A DNA stretch of 57,494 nucleotides from Marinoscillum sp. (GCA_024305105.1 JAMWZA010000006.1:17768-75261); one strand, 5' to 3'; shown: positions 1-7,627, counted from the stretch's first letter. Numbers and translations: made by a program. Notes: generated by a model not told the origin, from the letters alone.

Positions 1-10
1 AGTGCTGCAT
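1..10 (-). CDS. Possible 5' end of a second GIY-YIG gene (cut by window edge)
   Basis: Read on the minus strand, positions 10 to 1 give ATG-CAG-CAC-T. These are the same ten bases that start the complete GIY-YIG gene ending at 386. They follow an identical terminator copy at the same distance. I infer that the tandem array continues beyond the window with another GIY-YIG copy, but only three codons are visible. Confidence 0.35.
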
Positions 11-11
11 T

Positions 12-46
12 TGAAAAAAGCCGGTCATTTTTCAATAACCGGCTTT
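12..46 (-). terminator. Rho-independent terminator, copy A
   Basis: On the minus strand a 9-bp stem (AAAGCCGGT/ACCGGCTTT) with a 12-nt loop is followed by a run of T (positions 19 down to 14). It lies just downstream of the GIY-YIG gene and duplicates the tRNA terminator at 388-422. Confidence 0.75.
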
Positions 47-63
47 CTAGACTTTGAGGGGTG

Positions 64-91
64 CCCCGATAGCTATCGGGGACCTGGGCTC
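64..91 (-). pseudogene. Remnant of tRNA 3' end with inserted palindrome
   Basis: Positions 83-91 (CCTGGGCTC on +) repeat the T-arm of the intact tRNA at 446-454. The acceptor 3' strand that should follow is replaced by an 18-bp perfect palindrome at 64-81 with core CCCGATAGCTATCGGG. Beyond it the sequence matches the tRNA downstream flank again. The GIY-YIG stop codon (90-92) overlaps the remnant. This is a truncated tRNA copy, not a working gene. Confidence 0.7.
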
Positions 92-386
92 ATTCCATAA
101 ATTTTGTGGTTATTCTTTCTCTCATCTCAGGATATTTGATGAGGTTTTGAATGTAGGTGGAGCTTTTCATAGACTTGATATGTTTTTCAATGCGCTCTGC
201 TTGAGATGGTGAGATACATCTTATACTTAAGACAAGCTCCCAATCATCGGTCTTTGCTGTGAACTTTGTCTTCCCATAATATGATGTGAGGTGAAGTTTT
301 AATCTCTCATGAGGTTCAAGAGATGTTTTGCCAGTATAATACCTGCTAAGCATTTTACTATGGAGTATGTAAACGAAGTGCTGCAT
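90..386 (-). CDS. GIY-YIG nuclease family protein
   Basis: A 98-residue single-domain GIY-YIG protein of the small UPF0213/URI type. It opens with the beta-strand VYIL, then YYTGKT (the YIG position reads YTG), and has an Arg in ERLKLH and a Glu in the SQAERIEKHIKS helix that fit the fold. Such proteins are predicted metal-dependent DNA endonucleases; cellular roles are mostly unknown. I chose the ATG at 386 because the family starts directly with MxxFVYIL; an upstream ATG at 404 lies inside the tRNA terminator hairpin. The gene begins just after the terminator of the CAU tRNA and its stop codon falls in a tRNA remnant. It is therefore bracketed by duplicated tRNA 3' sequence, as a mobile or homing-like unit would be. 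No promoter is evident, so expression may depend on read-through. Confidence 0.85.
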   Translation of the reverse strand: MQHFVYILHSKMLSRYYTGKTSLEPHERLKLHLTSYYGKTKFTAKTDDWELVLSIRCISPSQAERIEKHIKSMKSSTYIQNLIKYPEMRERITTKFME

Positions 387-439
387 TTGAAAAAAGCCGG
401 TCATTTTTCAATAACCGGCTTTCTAGACTTTAAGGGGTG
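377..439. repeat. Direct repeat copy B (tRNA terminator region)
   Basis: Second copy of the 63-bp repeat at 1-63, here attached to the intact tRNA. Together the copies flank the GIY-YIG gene. Confidence 0.9.
388..422 (-). terminator. Rho-independent terminator of the CAU tRNA
   Basis: Minus-strand 9-bp stem (AAAGCCGGT/ACCGGCTTT) with a 12-nt loop and a T run at 395-390. It starts about 16 nt beyond the tRNA 3' end, so it should end the tRNA transcript. The GIY-YIG ATG at 386 follows directly. Confidence 0.8.
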
Positions 440-511
440 GGCCCACCTGGGCTCGAACCAGGGACCCCTTGATTATGAGTCAAGTGCTCTAACCAGCTGA
501 GCTATAGGCCC
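438..511 (-). tRNA. tRNA with CAU anticodon (elongator Met or Ile2)
   Basis: A complete cloverleaf can be drawn. The acceptor GGGCCTA pairs with TGGGCCC, the D-arm contains AGCTCAGCTGGTTAGAGC, the anticodon stem is CTTGA/TCAAG with loop CTCATAA (anticodon CAU), and the T-arm is CCTGG-TTCGAGC-CCAGG. The discriminator is A at 438 and CCA is not encoded. G1-C72 pairing and the lack of GGG/CCC in the anticodon stem argue against initiator tRNA. It is either elongator tRNA-Met or the lysidine-modified tRNA-Ile(CAU); sequence alone does not decide. Confidence 0.93.
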
Positions 512-535
512 TTGTGGTGAAATCATTCACCACAA
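512..535. repeat. Perfect inverted repeat abutting the tRNA 5' end
   Basis: Ten-base arms TTGTGGTGAA/TTCACCACAA with a 4-nt loop touch the first tRNA base on the tRNA's upstream side. A related hairpin (611-630) sits in the same place beside the truncated tRNA copy, with coordinated changes in both arms. Confidence 0.7.
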
Positions 536-578
536 TAATCGTTGAGGGTTGCTATATGCACTTGATAAGTGCCAAACC

Positions 579-609
579 TCCCGATAGCTATCGGGAGAGC
601 TATAGACCC
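579..609 (-). pseudogene. Truncated tRNA 5' end fused to the palindrome
   Basis: Positions 597-609 repeat the first 13 bases of the intact tRNA (499-511) with one change. The match stops in the D-arm, where an 18-bp palindrome TCCCGATAGCTATCGGGA (579-596) takes over. This is the counterpart of the truncated 3' end at 64-91: both deletions end in the same palindrome. Confidence 0.7.
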
Positions 610-610
610 T

Positions 611-630
611 TGTGGTGGTAAACCACCACA
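611..630. repeat. Inverted repeat beside the truncated tRNA copy
   Basis: TGTGGTGG-TAAA-CCACCACA, an 8-bp perfect stem. It occupies the same position relative to the tRNA fragment as the stem at 512-535 does to the intact tRNA. The inner arm bases differ but pairing is kept. Confidence 0.6.
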
Positions 631-801
631 TTAAAATTGCTGGACTTGCGTCCGTGTGGGATGTCTCTTTACTTTCCGAAATACATCAGTAAATTCTTAG
701 AGCCCCTACAGTTTTTTTATATCAGAGTTGCTAGCTCTAACCACCACTTTCTCGCTTTCGGCTCGATGTGATGTAAACAAGAGCACTGTTACCAGACTGC
801 C

Positions 802-832
802 TTTGTTTTGGGAGTGCAATATTAGATATTTG
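802..832 (+). promoter_or_regulatory. Candidate promoter for the HAD-protease pair
   Basis: TTTG (802-805), a 19-bp spacer, then GATATTTG (825-832), one base off the Bacteroidota -7 consensus TAnnTTTG. Transcription would start near 838, giving a leader of about 14 nt before the GTG at 852. Confidence 0.4.
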
Positions 833-851
833 CCGCTAATTATACAACGAA

Positions 852-1481
852 GTGAAGCAGAGACTAGCAGAATTAGAGACAATTATTTTTGACCTTGGAG
901 AAGTGGTGGTTGATTTGGACACTAAGGCGGTTCTTGAGCAGTTTTCCAAACTGACCAATGCAGCGGGTAGCCGACTGAAAGAGCTGCTGATGAGTACCCC
1001 TTTTTTATATGAGTACGAGACTGGTCAAATTGATAAGTACGCATTTGCCAATGAGATGGGAAAAGCTATGGGAGTGGAGATACGATTTGATGACTTTGAA
1101 TACGCCTGGAACTTGATGGTTAAGGACATTACAGTGAAACGACTCGAATTCATTCAACAACTTAAGAAAACCCATCAGGTGCTTATTCTTAGTAATACCA
1201 ATGACATGCATGAGGGTAAATTTGAATTGATCATGCAAGAGCGAATCGGTATGAAAATGACGGAACTTGCGCACAAGGCATATTATTCGCATCGAATTGG
1301 GTATCGAAAACCCAATCTTGATATTTATGAGTTTATCATTGAGGAGAATAATCTCAATCCACAAAAGTCATTGTTTTTAGACGATAGAGAGGATAACATA
1401 TTGGCAGCAAAAGAAGTTGGGTTACAAGCTCAGCAAGTCATGTTTCCGGATCAAATTTTTGAAATTCTTTCTTATGAATAA
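852..1481 (+). CDS. HAD-superfamily hydrolase, YihX-like
   Basis: A 209-residue cytoplasmic phosphatase of the HAD subfamily IA type. Motif I is IIFDLGEVVVDLD, with nucleophile Asp14 and the FDLGxVxVDL form typical of YihX-like sugar-phosphate phosphatases. Motif II is the Ser/Thr in VLILSNTND, motif III the Lys in YRKPNLDIY, and motif IV LFLDDREDNI. A helical cap lies between motifs I and II. The substrate cannot be told from sequence; glucose-1-phosphate is known for the E. coli relative. The start is a GTG, since no in-frame ATG precedes motif I. The last eight bases overlap the start of the site-2 protease gene (ATGAATAA), so the two are probably translationally coupled. Confidence 0.85.
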   Translation: MKQRLAELETIIFDLGEVVVDLDTKAVLEQFSKLTNAAGSRLKELLMSTPFLYEYETGQIDKYAFANEMGKAMGVEIRFDDFEYAWNLMVKDITVKRLEFIQQLKKTHQVLILSNTNDMHEGKFELIMQERIGMKMTELAHKAYYSHRIGYRKPNLDIYEFIIEENNLNPQKSLFLDDREDNILAAKEVGLQAQQVMFPDQIFEILSYE

Positions 1482-2637
1482 AAAGCAGAAGCAGCTTCTC
1501 ATTCACATCGCATTATTTTTAGTCACTTTTATTGCCACGACCATCGCAGGAGCGGAATGGATGTACTCCAAATATGTGCTCTGGGTGCCAGACGAGGCTC
1601 TGATGACCTGGTCTGACTTCATAGGTGGTCTTCATTTTTCCGTGCCTTTCTTATTGATACTTACCGTCCATGAATTTGGACATTATTTCACAGCCCGGTA
1701 TCACAAGATAGACGTTACACTGCCATTTTACATTCCTATGTGGCTTGGTTTTATTCTCGCTCCATCTTTCGGAACGATGGGGGCTTTTATTCGAATCAAG
1801 GACCGCATTATCTCATTGAAGCATTATTTTGATGTAGGTGTGAGTGGCCCGCTTGCTGGTTTTGTTGTTGCTATGGGCGTGATATGGTACGGTTTTGCCA
1901 ATTTGCCTGAGCCAGAGTATATCTTCCAAATCCACCCGGAGTATGAGCAGTATGGTCTCGACTATGCTGATCATGTGTATGATGAGGAACAGTTGATGGC
2001 ATATCAGTTTGGTGATAACATTATCTTCTGGTTTTTCAAGGAATATGTTGCGGACCCTGAGCGCCTTCCCAATGAGAATGAAATCATCCATTATCCCTAC
2101 ATACTGGCAGGTTATTTAGCACTTTTCTTTACTGCACTGAATTTGTTGCCTATTGGCCAATTGGATGGGGGTCACATCATATTTGGACTGTTTGGACCGA
2201 GACTGCATGAGATTATTTCCAAAGTGCTTTTTACACTCTTTATTTTTTATTCAGGTTTGGGTTTGGTAACTCTCGGAGACCTCAAAGATGTAGGTATGGA
2301 GAGTTCTCTTCAGTTTCTATTAATCATTTTTGCTTACCTGTACTTTCTTTATGTCAGTGCTTACTCCATGTTTGAACTTAAGCGCGATCGCTGGCTATTT
2401 GCTGCCGCGATTTTTGCTACTCAGTTCATGGCCAATTCGTTATTTGGAGTAGAGGGGTACTCTGGATGGTTGCTTTATGGATTTTTACTTGGACGTGTGC
2501 TAGGTGTAAATCATCCACCAGTCCTTGACCACAGATCATTGAGTGTGGGAAGACAGGTGCTAGGATGGATTGCCGTGGTGATCTTCATTTTGAGCTTTAG
2601 TCCAGAGCCATTCATTATTGCTTTTGGAGGCGAGTAG
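1474..2637 (+). CDS. Site-2 protease family (M50) membrane metalloprotease
   Basis: A 387-residue integral membrane protease. TVHEFGHYFTARYH gives the zinc ligands His66 and His70 with catalytic Glu67, and NLLPIGQLDGGH near residue 232 supplies the third zinc ligand in the LDG motif. Several hydrophobic helices surround both motifs. Family members cleave substrates inside the bilayer, for example anti-sigma factors; no PDZ domain is visible here, so the target is open. The start at 1474 overlaps the HAD stop; a longer reading from 1417 would lie inside the HAD gene and adds only a non-conserved peptide. The stop is two bases from the stop of the convergent gene at 2640, with no room for a terminator. 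Confidence 0.9.
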   Translation: MNKKQKQLLIHIALFLVTFIATTIAGAEWMYSKYVLWVPDEALMTWSDFIGGLHFSVPFLLILTVHEFGHYFTARYHKIDVTLPFYIPMWLGFILAPSFGTMGAFIRIKDRIISLKHYFDVGVSGPLAGFVVAMGVIWYGFANLPEPEYIFQIHPEYEQYGLDYADHVYDEEQLMAYQFGDNIIFWFFKEYVADPERLPNENEIIHYPYILAGYLALFFTALNLLPIGQLDGGHIIFGLFGPRLHEIISKVLFTLFIFYSGLGLVTLGDLKDVGMESSLQFLLIIFAYLYFLYVSAYSMFELKRDRWLFAAAIFATQFMANSLFGVEGYSGWLLYGFLLGRVLGVNHPPVLDHRSLSVGRQVLGWIAVVIFILSFSPEPFIIAFGGE

Positions 2638-2639
2638 TC

Positions 2640-4637
2640 CTATATCTTTCGTAAGACCTTACTCACAGTGCCTTCATTTGTGCTGACTTTAATGATGTAG
2701 AAACCTTTTCCGAGCTCATTGATTCTAAAATATTCAATGCCAGCCTCTTTTGGGAATGACTTAATAAGCTCTCCTGATAAAGCGTATATGCTGAGTTTTC
2801 CGCTTCGCTCAGAGTAAATGTTGACATAATTTCCGGCTGGATTGGGATACAAACGGAGCGATTTTGATTGCTCTGTCGTACCAGTAACGATATGAGCTGT
2901 TTTGGTGACGCTATTTTCCCCACACGAGCTGTACACAATAAGTGTCACTTCAAATGTTCCATATTCAAACTGATGAGATGGGTTCTCCTCGGTGGAGGTA
3001 TTTCCATCCCCAAAGTCCCAAAAGTACGTATCTACATTTTTTGACGAGTTAGTGAACTGGGTGAAACCCTCTGCGGTGGTACTGAAGGTAAAATCAGCAA
3101 TAGGAAAAGGTTCCATTTTACTAGAATCGGCTAAATACGTATAGAATAGCTCTCCATTGGTATTGGTCATTTTACAGCGATAGCGCAAGTCGGCCGTGGC
3201 TTCTGTTAGCATGATGGTGAGCGTTGGAGTGGTTGTACCACTGTAGTTTTCGTTAGCAGCAAGATCTCCGTAAACAAAGCCGTCAAACCATTGCCATTGA
3301 TAGGTGAGATTGTCTTTGGTTTCCACAGTTAGTTCGTATCTATCCTCATTCATGCACTTCGGAGCGTCACCCGGCATTTTGATGATTTGTTCCTCCTGTA
3401 AATTAAGTCTGAGTAAAAAGAGGCCATTATTCATGTCGGATACGATAATGGTGCCACTTTCGAAATAGGGATAGTTGCTCCATGCGCCTCCAAAGTGAAT
3501 GCCATCTCCTTGAGGGTAGGTATCGAAGAAAGCAAGTTCTCTGAGTTTACCTGAGGCAATACTATCTGTACCTAAAACTCTAAGTCCACTCCAATAATTG
3601 GATTCGTAGACCATATTTTGGTGGATGTACAGGTTATGATCTATTGACGGAGCATTGTTGACATAACTACCTATAAGCTCAGGAGCGTCAAGATCAGCAA
3701 TATTCCAAACCAACGTCTTAGCATTATGACCAAACGCATCTTCGTCTAGTTCGTCATTCATTAAGAAGAATTTATGATCCTCAGTTAACCATCCTTGATG
3801 TGAATACGTGGCATTGCTATATCCGTTTCGGCTGATCATCACTGGGTTTTCCGGATCTTCGAGGTTGGCAATGGTAAAGGTGTCTTCGTTTGAATTGAAG
3901 CAAATAGACTTTCCCTGATAGTCCGTATCTGTACCATCATAAACCACACATTGCGCATCATGCGTGTAGCCATCTTCATCGAAACACCCGACAAACATAG
4001 GGTTTTTTGGATCCTGTATATTAATGATATGTAAGCCACCAGAACAAAGCGTTCCGCCCTGAGACATTCCTGTTACGAAAGCATAGCCTGTTTCTTCATT
4101 TATGGCAATATTATGCGCCGAGCCAAAATCGGTATAAAGTTGATCATGTGAGAAGGTTGATGGCGTAGATCCATCCAATGCTCTCAACTTAGTCAGGTCA
4201 AAAACCTGCATACCGTGTGCAGCATTCAGATCACTTACAATAAAGGCATGATCTTTATAGGTCTTGATGTCTCTCCAGGTGGATTTGCCATGTTGTATTT
4301 CACTTACTCTTTTTGCCGCATTATTGGCTGATTCGGGTTCTGGCAACTTGCCAAGAAAAACCGGAGAAGTGGGAGTGGAGATGTCGACAAACGCTACGCC
4401 ATCTACTAAACCTACAAGGGCGTATTCTTTTCCGGATTCAGCGTCAGTCCAGCCCCAGATGTCGTTAAGTAGATACCCATTGTGTTCTATGGCTTCCATC
4501 TCATCAGGGGACATATGAGCCAATAGTGTGATTTGGTTACATGGGTAGTCTCCTGCCATTCCATTTTCACAGGGAGTTTGAGCAATTAGGTTGAAGTATG
4601 CGAGTATCGAAAGGGCTAATAAAATGGAGTGCTTCAT
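2640..4637 (-). CDS. Choice-of-anchor B protein with PKD and T9SS sorting domain
   Basis: A 665-residue secreted protein. Residues 1-19 form a signal peptide ending LIAQ. Residues about 40-420 are a propeller-like array of LVIVD-type repeats (for example VGLVDGVAFVDIS), the hallmark of choice-of-anchor B proteins. An Ig-like stretch follows (about 420-500), then a PKD domain with YFWDFGDGNTSTEENPSH (about 505-580), and from about residue 590 a T9SS type A sorting domain starting LRLYPNPAGNYVNI. It should be exported by Sec and then by T9SS to the cell surface or medium. The molecular role is unknown. It is the last gene of the minus-strand block, 29 bp after the rhodanese gene. Confidence 0.85.
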   Translation of the reverse strand: MKHSILLALSILAYFNLIAQTPCENGMAGDYPCNQITLLAHMSPDEMEAIEHNGYLLNDIWGWTDAESGKEYALVGLVDGVAFVDISTPTSPVFLGKLPEPESANNAAKRVSEIQHGKSTWRDIKTYKDHAFIVSDLNAAHGMQVFDLTKLRALDGSTPSTFSHDQLYTDFGSAHNIAINEETGYAFVTGMSQGGTLCSGGLHIINIQDPKNPMFVGCFDEDGYTHDAQCVVYDGTDTDYQGKSICFNSNEDTFTIANLEDPENPVMISRNGYSNATYSHQGWLTEDHKFFLMNDELDEDAFGHNAKTLVWNIADLDAPELIGSYVNNAPSIDHNLYIHQNMVYESNYWSGLRVLGTDSIASGKLRELAFFDTYPQGDGIHFGGAWSNYPYFESGTIIVSDMNNGLFLLRLNLQEEQIIKMPGDAPKCMNEDRYELTVETKDNLTYQWQWFDGFVYGDLAANENYSGTTTPTLTIMLTEATADLRYRCKMTNTNGELFYTYLADSSKMEPFPIADFTFSTTAEGFTQFTNSSKNVDTYFWDFGDGNTSTEENPSHQFEYGTFEVTLIVYSSCGENSVTKTAHIVTGTTEQSKSLRLYPNPAGNYVNIYSERSGKLSIYALSGELIKSFPKEAGIEYFRINELGKGFYIIKVSTNEGTVSKVLRKI

Positions 4638-4666
4638 GAACTTGTAAATCTCAATAATAATGCCAG

Positions 4667-4963
4667 TTAATCCTGAAGGTAGGCATTGAGGCCTCCATGG
4701 AGTGAGCGAACTTTCATGAACCCGTGCTGTTGAAGGAATTTTTTGGCTTGTCCACTGCGCTTACCCGATTGGCAATGTACAATGATTTCTGTTTCCTTTA
4801 GGGAATTAAGCTTTTCGAGTTGCTGTGGAAGGTCGTACAAAGGGAAAGGCTTAGCACCAATGTTTACTTCTTCGAATTCCCAGGACTCCCGCACATCGAT
4901 TAGGGTTAATTTTTCTCCTTTTTTGATGCGTTGTTTCAGTTCTTCGGGGTGGATGTCATTCAT
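4667..4963 (-). CDS. Rhodanese-like domain protein
   Basis: A 98-residue single rhodanese domain. It has LIDVRESWEFEEVNIGA near the N-terminus and the active loop HCQSGKRS with Cys64, so it can probably form a persulfide. Length and lack of signal peptide fit the stand-alone cytoplasmic sulfurtransferases (GlpE-like) used in sulfur trafficking. Its start overlaps the end of the preceding T9SS gene by eight bases, suggesting coupling. Iron-sulfur assembly genes (mrp, nfu) lie upstream in the same long block, but a functional link is only an inference. Confidence 0.9.
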   Translation of the reverse strand: MNDIHPEELKQRIKKGEKLTLIDVRESWEFEEVNIGAKPFPLYDLPQQLEKLNSLKETEIIVHCQSGKRSGQAKKFLQQHGFMKVRSLHGGLNAYLQD

Positions 4964-6779
4964 TTCTGATGATCAGTTTTTGGGTAACAATATTGCTCTT
5001 ATGGGTGATTTTCAGCAAATATATTCCATCCTCAAGAATTAATTGGTGTTCTTCCTGATCCTCTGAAGCATATAACAAGTCTCCTGATAAGTTAAATATA
5101 GCAATGTGATCGTACGGATTGTTTATCTGAACAACCCCAGGAGATGGGTTGGGGTATGCCAGAAGGCTTTTTGGTTTTGGTTTGGTGCTTAAATAAAAAG
5201 CTGAGTCAAATGAAAACACTGGTCTAAGCATTAGTGCACCAACATGTTGGGTATTTTGATCCCAGGTTCCTGTTGTATTGGTGTATATCTTATCAGTAGC
5301 CTCCAAATTACTTCGGTCAAATCCTATGCCGATATAGTTTTCTGTGACCTGTTCGAAACCAATGTAAATCGTGTCGCTAACAAGTAATGGCGATGAAAGT
5401 GGTACTCTTATGAATTTGTTTACTCCTTCAGATTGTCGTATAGTGAAGGTCTGTCTTGTGAGAATTCCTGTATTATCCAGATCAGTCCATACTATCAAGT
5501 CAATAGCTGTGCCGGTGCTTTCAGGAGATATGCTTGGAAAATAAACATCGAAATGAGTTAAGGTATCTGCTTCTGCTATCGCATACTTTACAGCTAATTG
5601 CCCTCCATTAATTCCGACCGCAAACTCAGCAGTACCATCGTCATAAGCATAATAGTTTTGAAGTAAGTAAGATGTACGAAGCGTATCATTTAGCCTTAAA
5701 TCAATGGGATAAGAAATCGCATTTCCACCAGCGGTGGTTTCTATTAATAAGTTGTTTTCAGAGGCGAAACGAAAAGTGCTTTGAATGACTTGCGAGTCCA
5801 ACGGGTCGGATTGCTCTGGGATAACTATTGAATTAAACCCCGGACTGTTTACTTCCCTTATTTCAAGAGCGTTTAATGAATTAGTACCTCCACTTTGGTA
5901 GGTTCCAAAATTTTCACCTGTAGTAAGGTTTTCAATGGAGTAAAAAAAGTTGTCGGGCTCTATTTCATTTTCCAGGTTACTAATGAGAAACCGTTGATTG
6001 CTCAAATACCTGGATGGATTTTTGAAAAAGACATTGGCTGGTAATTCGTAATAAGGCGAAAATAAAGAGGATGGTGAGCCTGATATGGCTTGATCTAATT
6101 CGTAAAAGTCATTTTCATCTCTGTGCTGATTCAAGTAAATGTAGTCGATATTCCAGGTATCAAAAGGGCCTTGTAAACTGCTGTACGAAACAAATTTAAA
6201 CTGAAACTGATCGTGGAAATAGGCCATACTATCCACGTGTACCAACACCTGTTCGAAGGGTTGTGTTGGGTTACCGCCAATTCGAGACCACTTGACATCC
6301 CATCGGAAGGTACTATCGGTGACCGCCTTGCTGAAATAAAGCACCAACGAATCGGTCTCATTGGGTTGTTCGCCATTACCACCTTCCTGCCAGTAAAAGC
6401 TGAGATATACAGAGTTTATGTTTCCAGGAGCTACTTTCGATAAATCGATTGGCTGACTCACCAGACTATCACCAGGTCCTCCATTTTCATTTTCGATTTG
6501 GTAAGCCAACCCCAACGCATTCAAGCCATCAAAAGTAGCCGTCTTGTAGGTAGGAGGGTTGTGACTAATGGTTGCATTTACATAAATATCCGGTCCATAT
6601 AACCAAAGCGTCGTATCTGGAGTGTCTCCAGATCTACTAAAATCATCCCAAAACGGCAGATCAATCACTTGGCGCGTGACTGAGTCTTGCTGAGGACTGG
6701 CTTGCAATGGCAATACACGTAGCTGAGCATTGACTATTGCAAATCCAAGAATGAGTATGGTTGATAAACTAAATTTCAC
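4956..6779 (-). CDS. Large secreted protein with T9SS type A sorting domain
   Basis: A 607-residue protein with signal peptide (residues 1-18, cleavage after VNA) and a C-terminal T9SS domain from about residue 535 (LLAYPNPSPGVVQI, then GDLLYA and GIYLLKI). The N-terminal third has a jelly-roll look, with an early PFWDDFSRSGDTPD motif and WNIDYIYLNQ, as seen in MAM/LamG-like domains of Bacteroidota secreted proteins. The middle part is not recognised. It is likely a surface or extracellular protein of unknown function. It sits between the PASTA gene (one-base overlap) and the rhodanese gene (eight-base overlap), so it is part of a transcription unit that makes cell-wall proteins. Confidence 0.8.
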   Translation of the reverse strand: MKFSLSTILILGFAIVNAQLRVLPLQASPQQDSVTRQVIDLPFWDDFSRSGDTPDTTLWLYGPDIYVNATISHNPPTYKTATFDGLNALGLAYQIENENGGPGDSLVSQPIDLSKVAPGNINSVYLSFYWQEGGNGEQPNETDSLVLYFSKAVTDSTFRWDVKWSRIGGNPTQPFEQVLVHVDSMAYFHDQFQFKFVSYSSLQGPFDTWNIDYIYLNQHRDENDFYELDQAISGSPSSLFSPYYELPANVFFKNPSRYLSNQRFLISNLENEIEPDNFFYSIENLTTGENFGTYQSGGTNSLNALEIREVNSPGFNSIVIPEQSDPLDSQVIQSTFRFASENNLLIETTAGGNAISYPIDLRLNDTLRTSYLLQNYYAYDDGTAEFAVGINGGQLAVKYAIAEADTLTHFDVYFPSISPESTGTAIDLIVWTDLDNTGILTRQTFTIRQSEGVNKFIRVPLSSPLLVSDTIYIGFEQVTENYIGIGFDRSNLEATDKIYTNTTGTWDQNTQHVGALMLRPVFSFDSAFYLSTKPKPKSLLAYPNPSPGVVQINNPYDHIAIFNLSGDLLYASEDQEEHQLILEDGIYLLKITHKSNIVTQKLIIRNE

Positions 6780-7627
6780 TATTGATCTAGCAGTGTTGGC
6801 TTAGTGTTCAGTGAGTCCGGGCTATAAATCCATAGGTCTACCATTTGACCCAATCGCATGTTTGTACCAGGTTCTGGTCGTTGTTTGAAAACGGCACCAG
6901 GTGAAACTGATTCTTTTCGATAGGCTATTTCTCCATCGCTCTTTTCTACCTTGATAACGGCCATGCCTTCTTTCTCGTATTTTATCTCGCCAATTTTTAA
7001 TCCCGAACCGACGATAGCAAATTCCGCACTTTCTTTGTCGAGTTGGATGAGGTTTGGTGAGTTTAATGCCTGATTTCCCAATCCATTTCCAGCGACCACA
7101 TCCACGATCGATCCTTTAGGAATTCGTTCTCCCTCTAGCACCTGTCTGCCGCCTAGTCGCTGCTCCAATACATAGTTCAATGCCAGATCATCTACATATT
7201 GAATGTCACCCAGTACTAAATCATAGGTTTTCAGAACTAGTTGTGCATTTTTCACTGATCCACCAACAAGCTTTGGCATTCTTACTAGAGGTGGCTTTTC
7301 GGCATTTAACGTGATGTATATTTTTCGGTTTTCCTTCACTTTACTATTAGCCATGGGAAACTGCTTGAGAACTGTAAGCGGAGGTTGTGTAGCTGAGAAT
7401 CCAGAGTCTGGAGTCACTTCATAGCGTAGGGCCCTAACCTCTAAGAACTCGTCTAAATCCTCCAAAGCAACACCTTGAACGTTCGGTACGGTGATGGTTT
7501 CGCCATGATTGGTGGAATAAGGCAGGTACACATAAAAAAAGCCAAAAAGCAACACACATCCAATGGTAATGATTATACCAATGTGTATAAGTGCGTCTTT
7601 CCAGGTGTTAATTTTCAATATCGACAT
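6779..7627 (-). CDS. PASTA domain-containing membrane protein
   Basis: A 282-residue bitopic protein with a cytoplasmic N-terminus, one membrane helix (about residues 14-34) and three PASTA domains outside. Domain starts are visible as VPNVQGVALEDLDEFL, MPKLVGGSVKNAQLVL and SPNLIQLDKESAEFAI. PASTA domains bind peptidoglycan or muropeptides in kinases and penicillin-binding proteins; here no kinase or transpeptidase domain is attached. The gene follows the D-Ala-D-Ala ligase gene after 64 bp. That pairing fits a role in envelope assembly, although the precise task is not known. Confidence 0.88.
   Translation of the reverse strand: MSILKINTWKDALIHIGIIITIGCVLLFGFFYVYLPYSTNHGETITVPNVQGVALEDLDEFLEVRALRYEVTPDSGFSATQPPLTVLKQFPMANSKVKENRKIYITLNAEKPPLVRMPKLVGGSVKNAQLVLKTYDLVLGDIQYVDDLALNYVLEQRLGGRQVLEGERIPKGSIVDVVAGNGLGNQALNSPNLIQLDKESAEFAIVGSGLKIGEIKYEKEGMAVIKVEKSDGEIAYRKESVSPGAVFKQRPEPGTNMRLGQMVDLWIYSPDSLNTKPTLLDQ

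Larger units (their letters stand above)
1..63. repeat. Direct repeat copy A (tRNA terminator region)
   Basis: Positions 1-63 match 377-439 with a single difference (G versus A at 56/432). The repeat holds the start of the GIY-YIG frame, the terminator hairpin and the edge of the tRNA acceptor stem. The two copies are 376 bp apart, which is one repeat unit carrying one GIY-YIG gene. Confidence 0.9.
512..851. other. 340-bp gene-free region with tRNA relics and a promoter
   Basis: No coding frame is credible here. From left to right the region holds the inverted repeat at 512-535, a small hairpin GCACTT-GAT-AAGTGC at 558-572, the palindrome at 580-595, a tRNA 5' fragment at 597-609, a second hairpin at 611-630, and a stretch with weak resemblance to minus-strand tRNA D-arm sequence (about 735-750). 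It ends with a candidate promoter for the HAD gene at 802-832. It reads as a decayed tRNA cluster. Confidence 0.6.

Noticed and set aside
309-500. Plus-strand open frame of 63 codons over the tRNA
   Set aside because: It is the antisense reading of the CAU tRNA and its terminator, a common false gene prediction.
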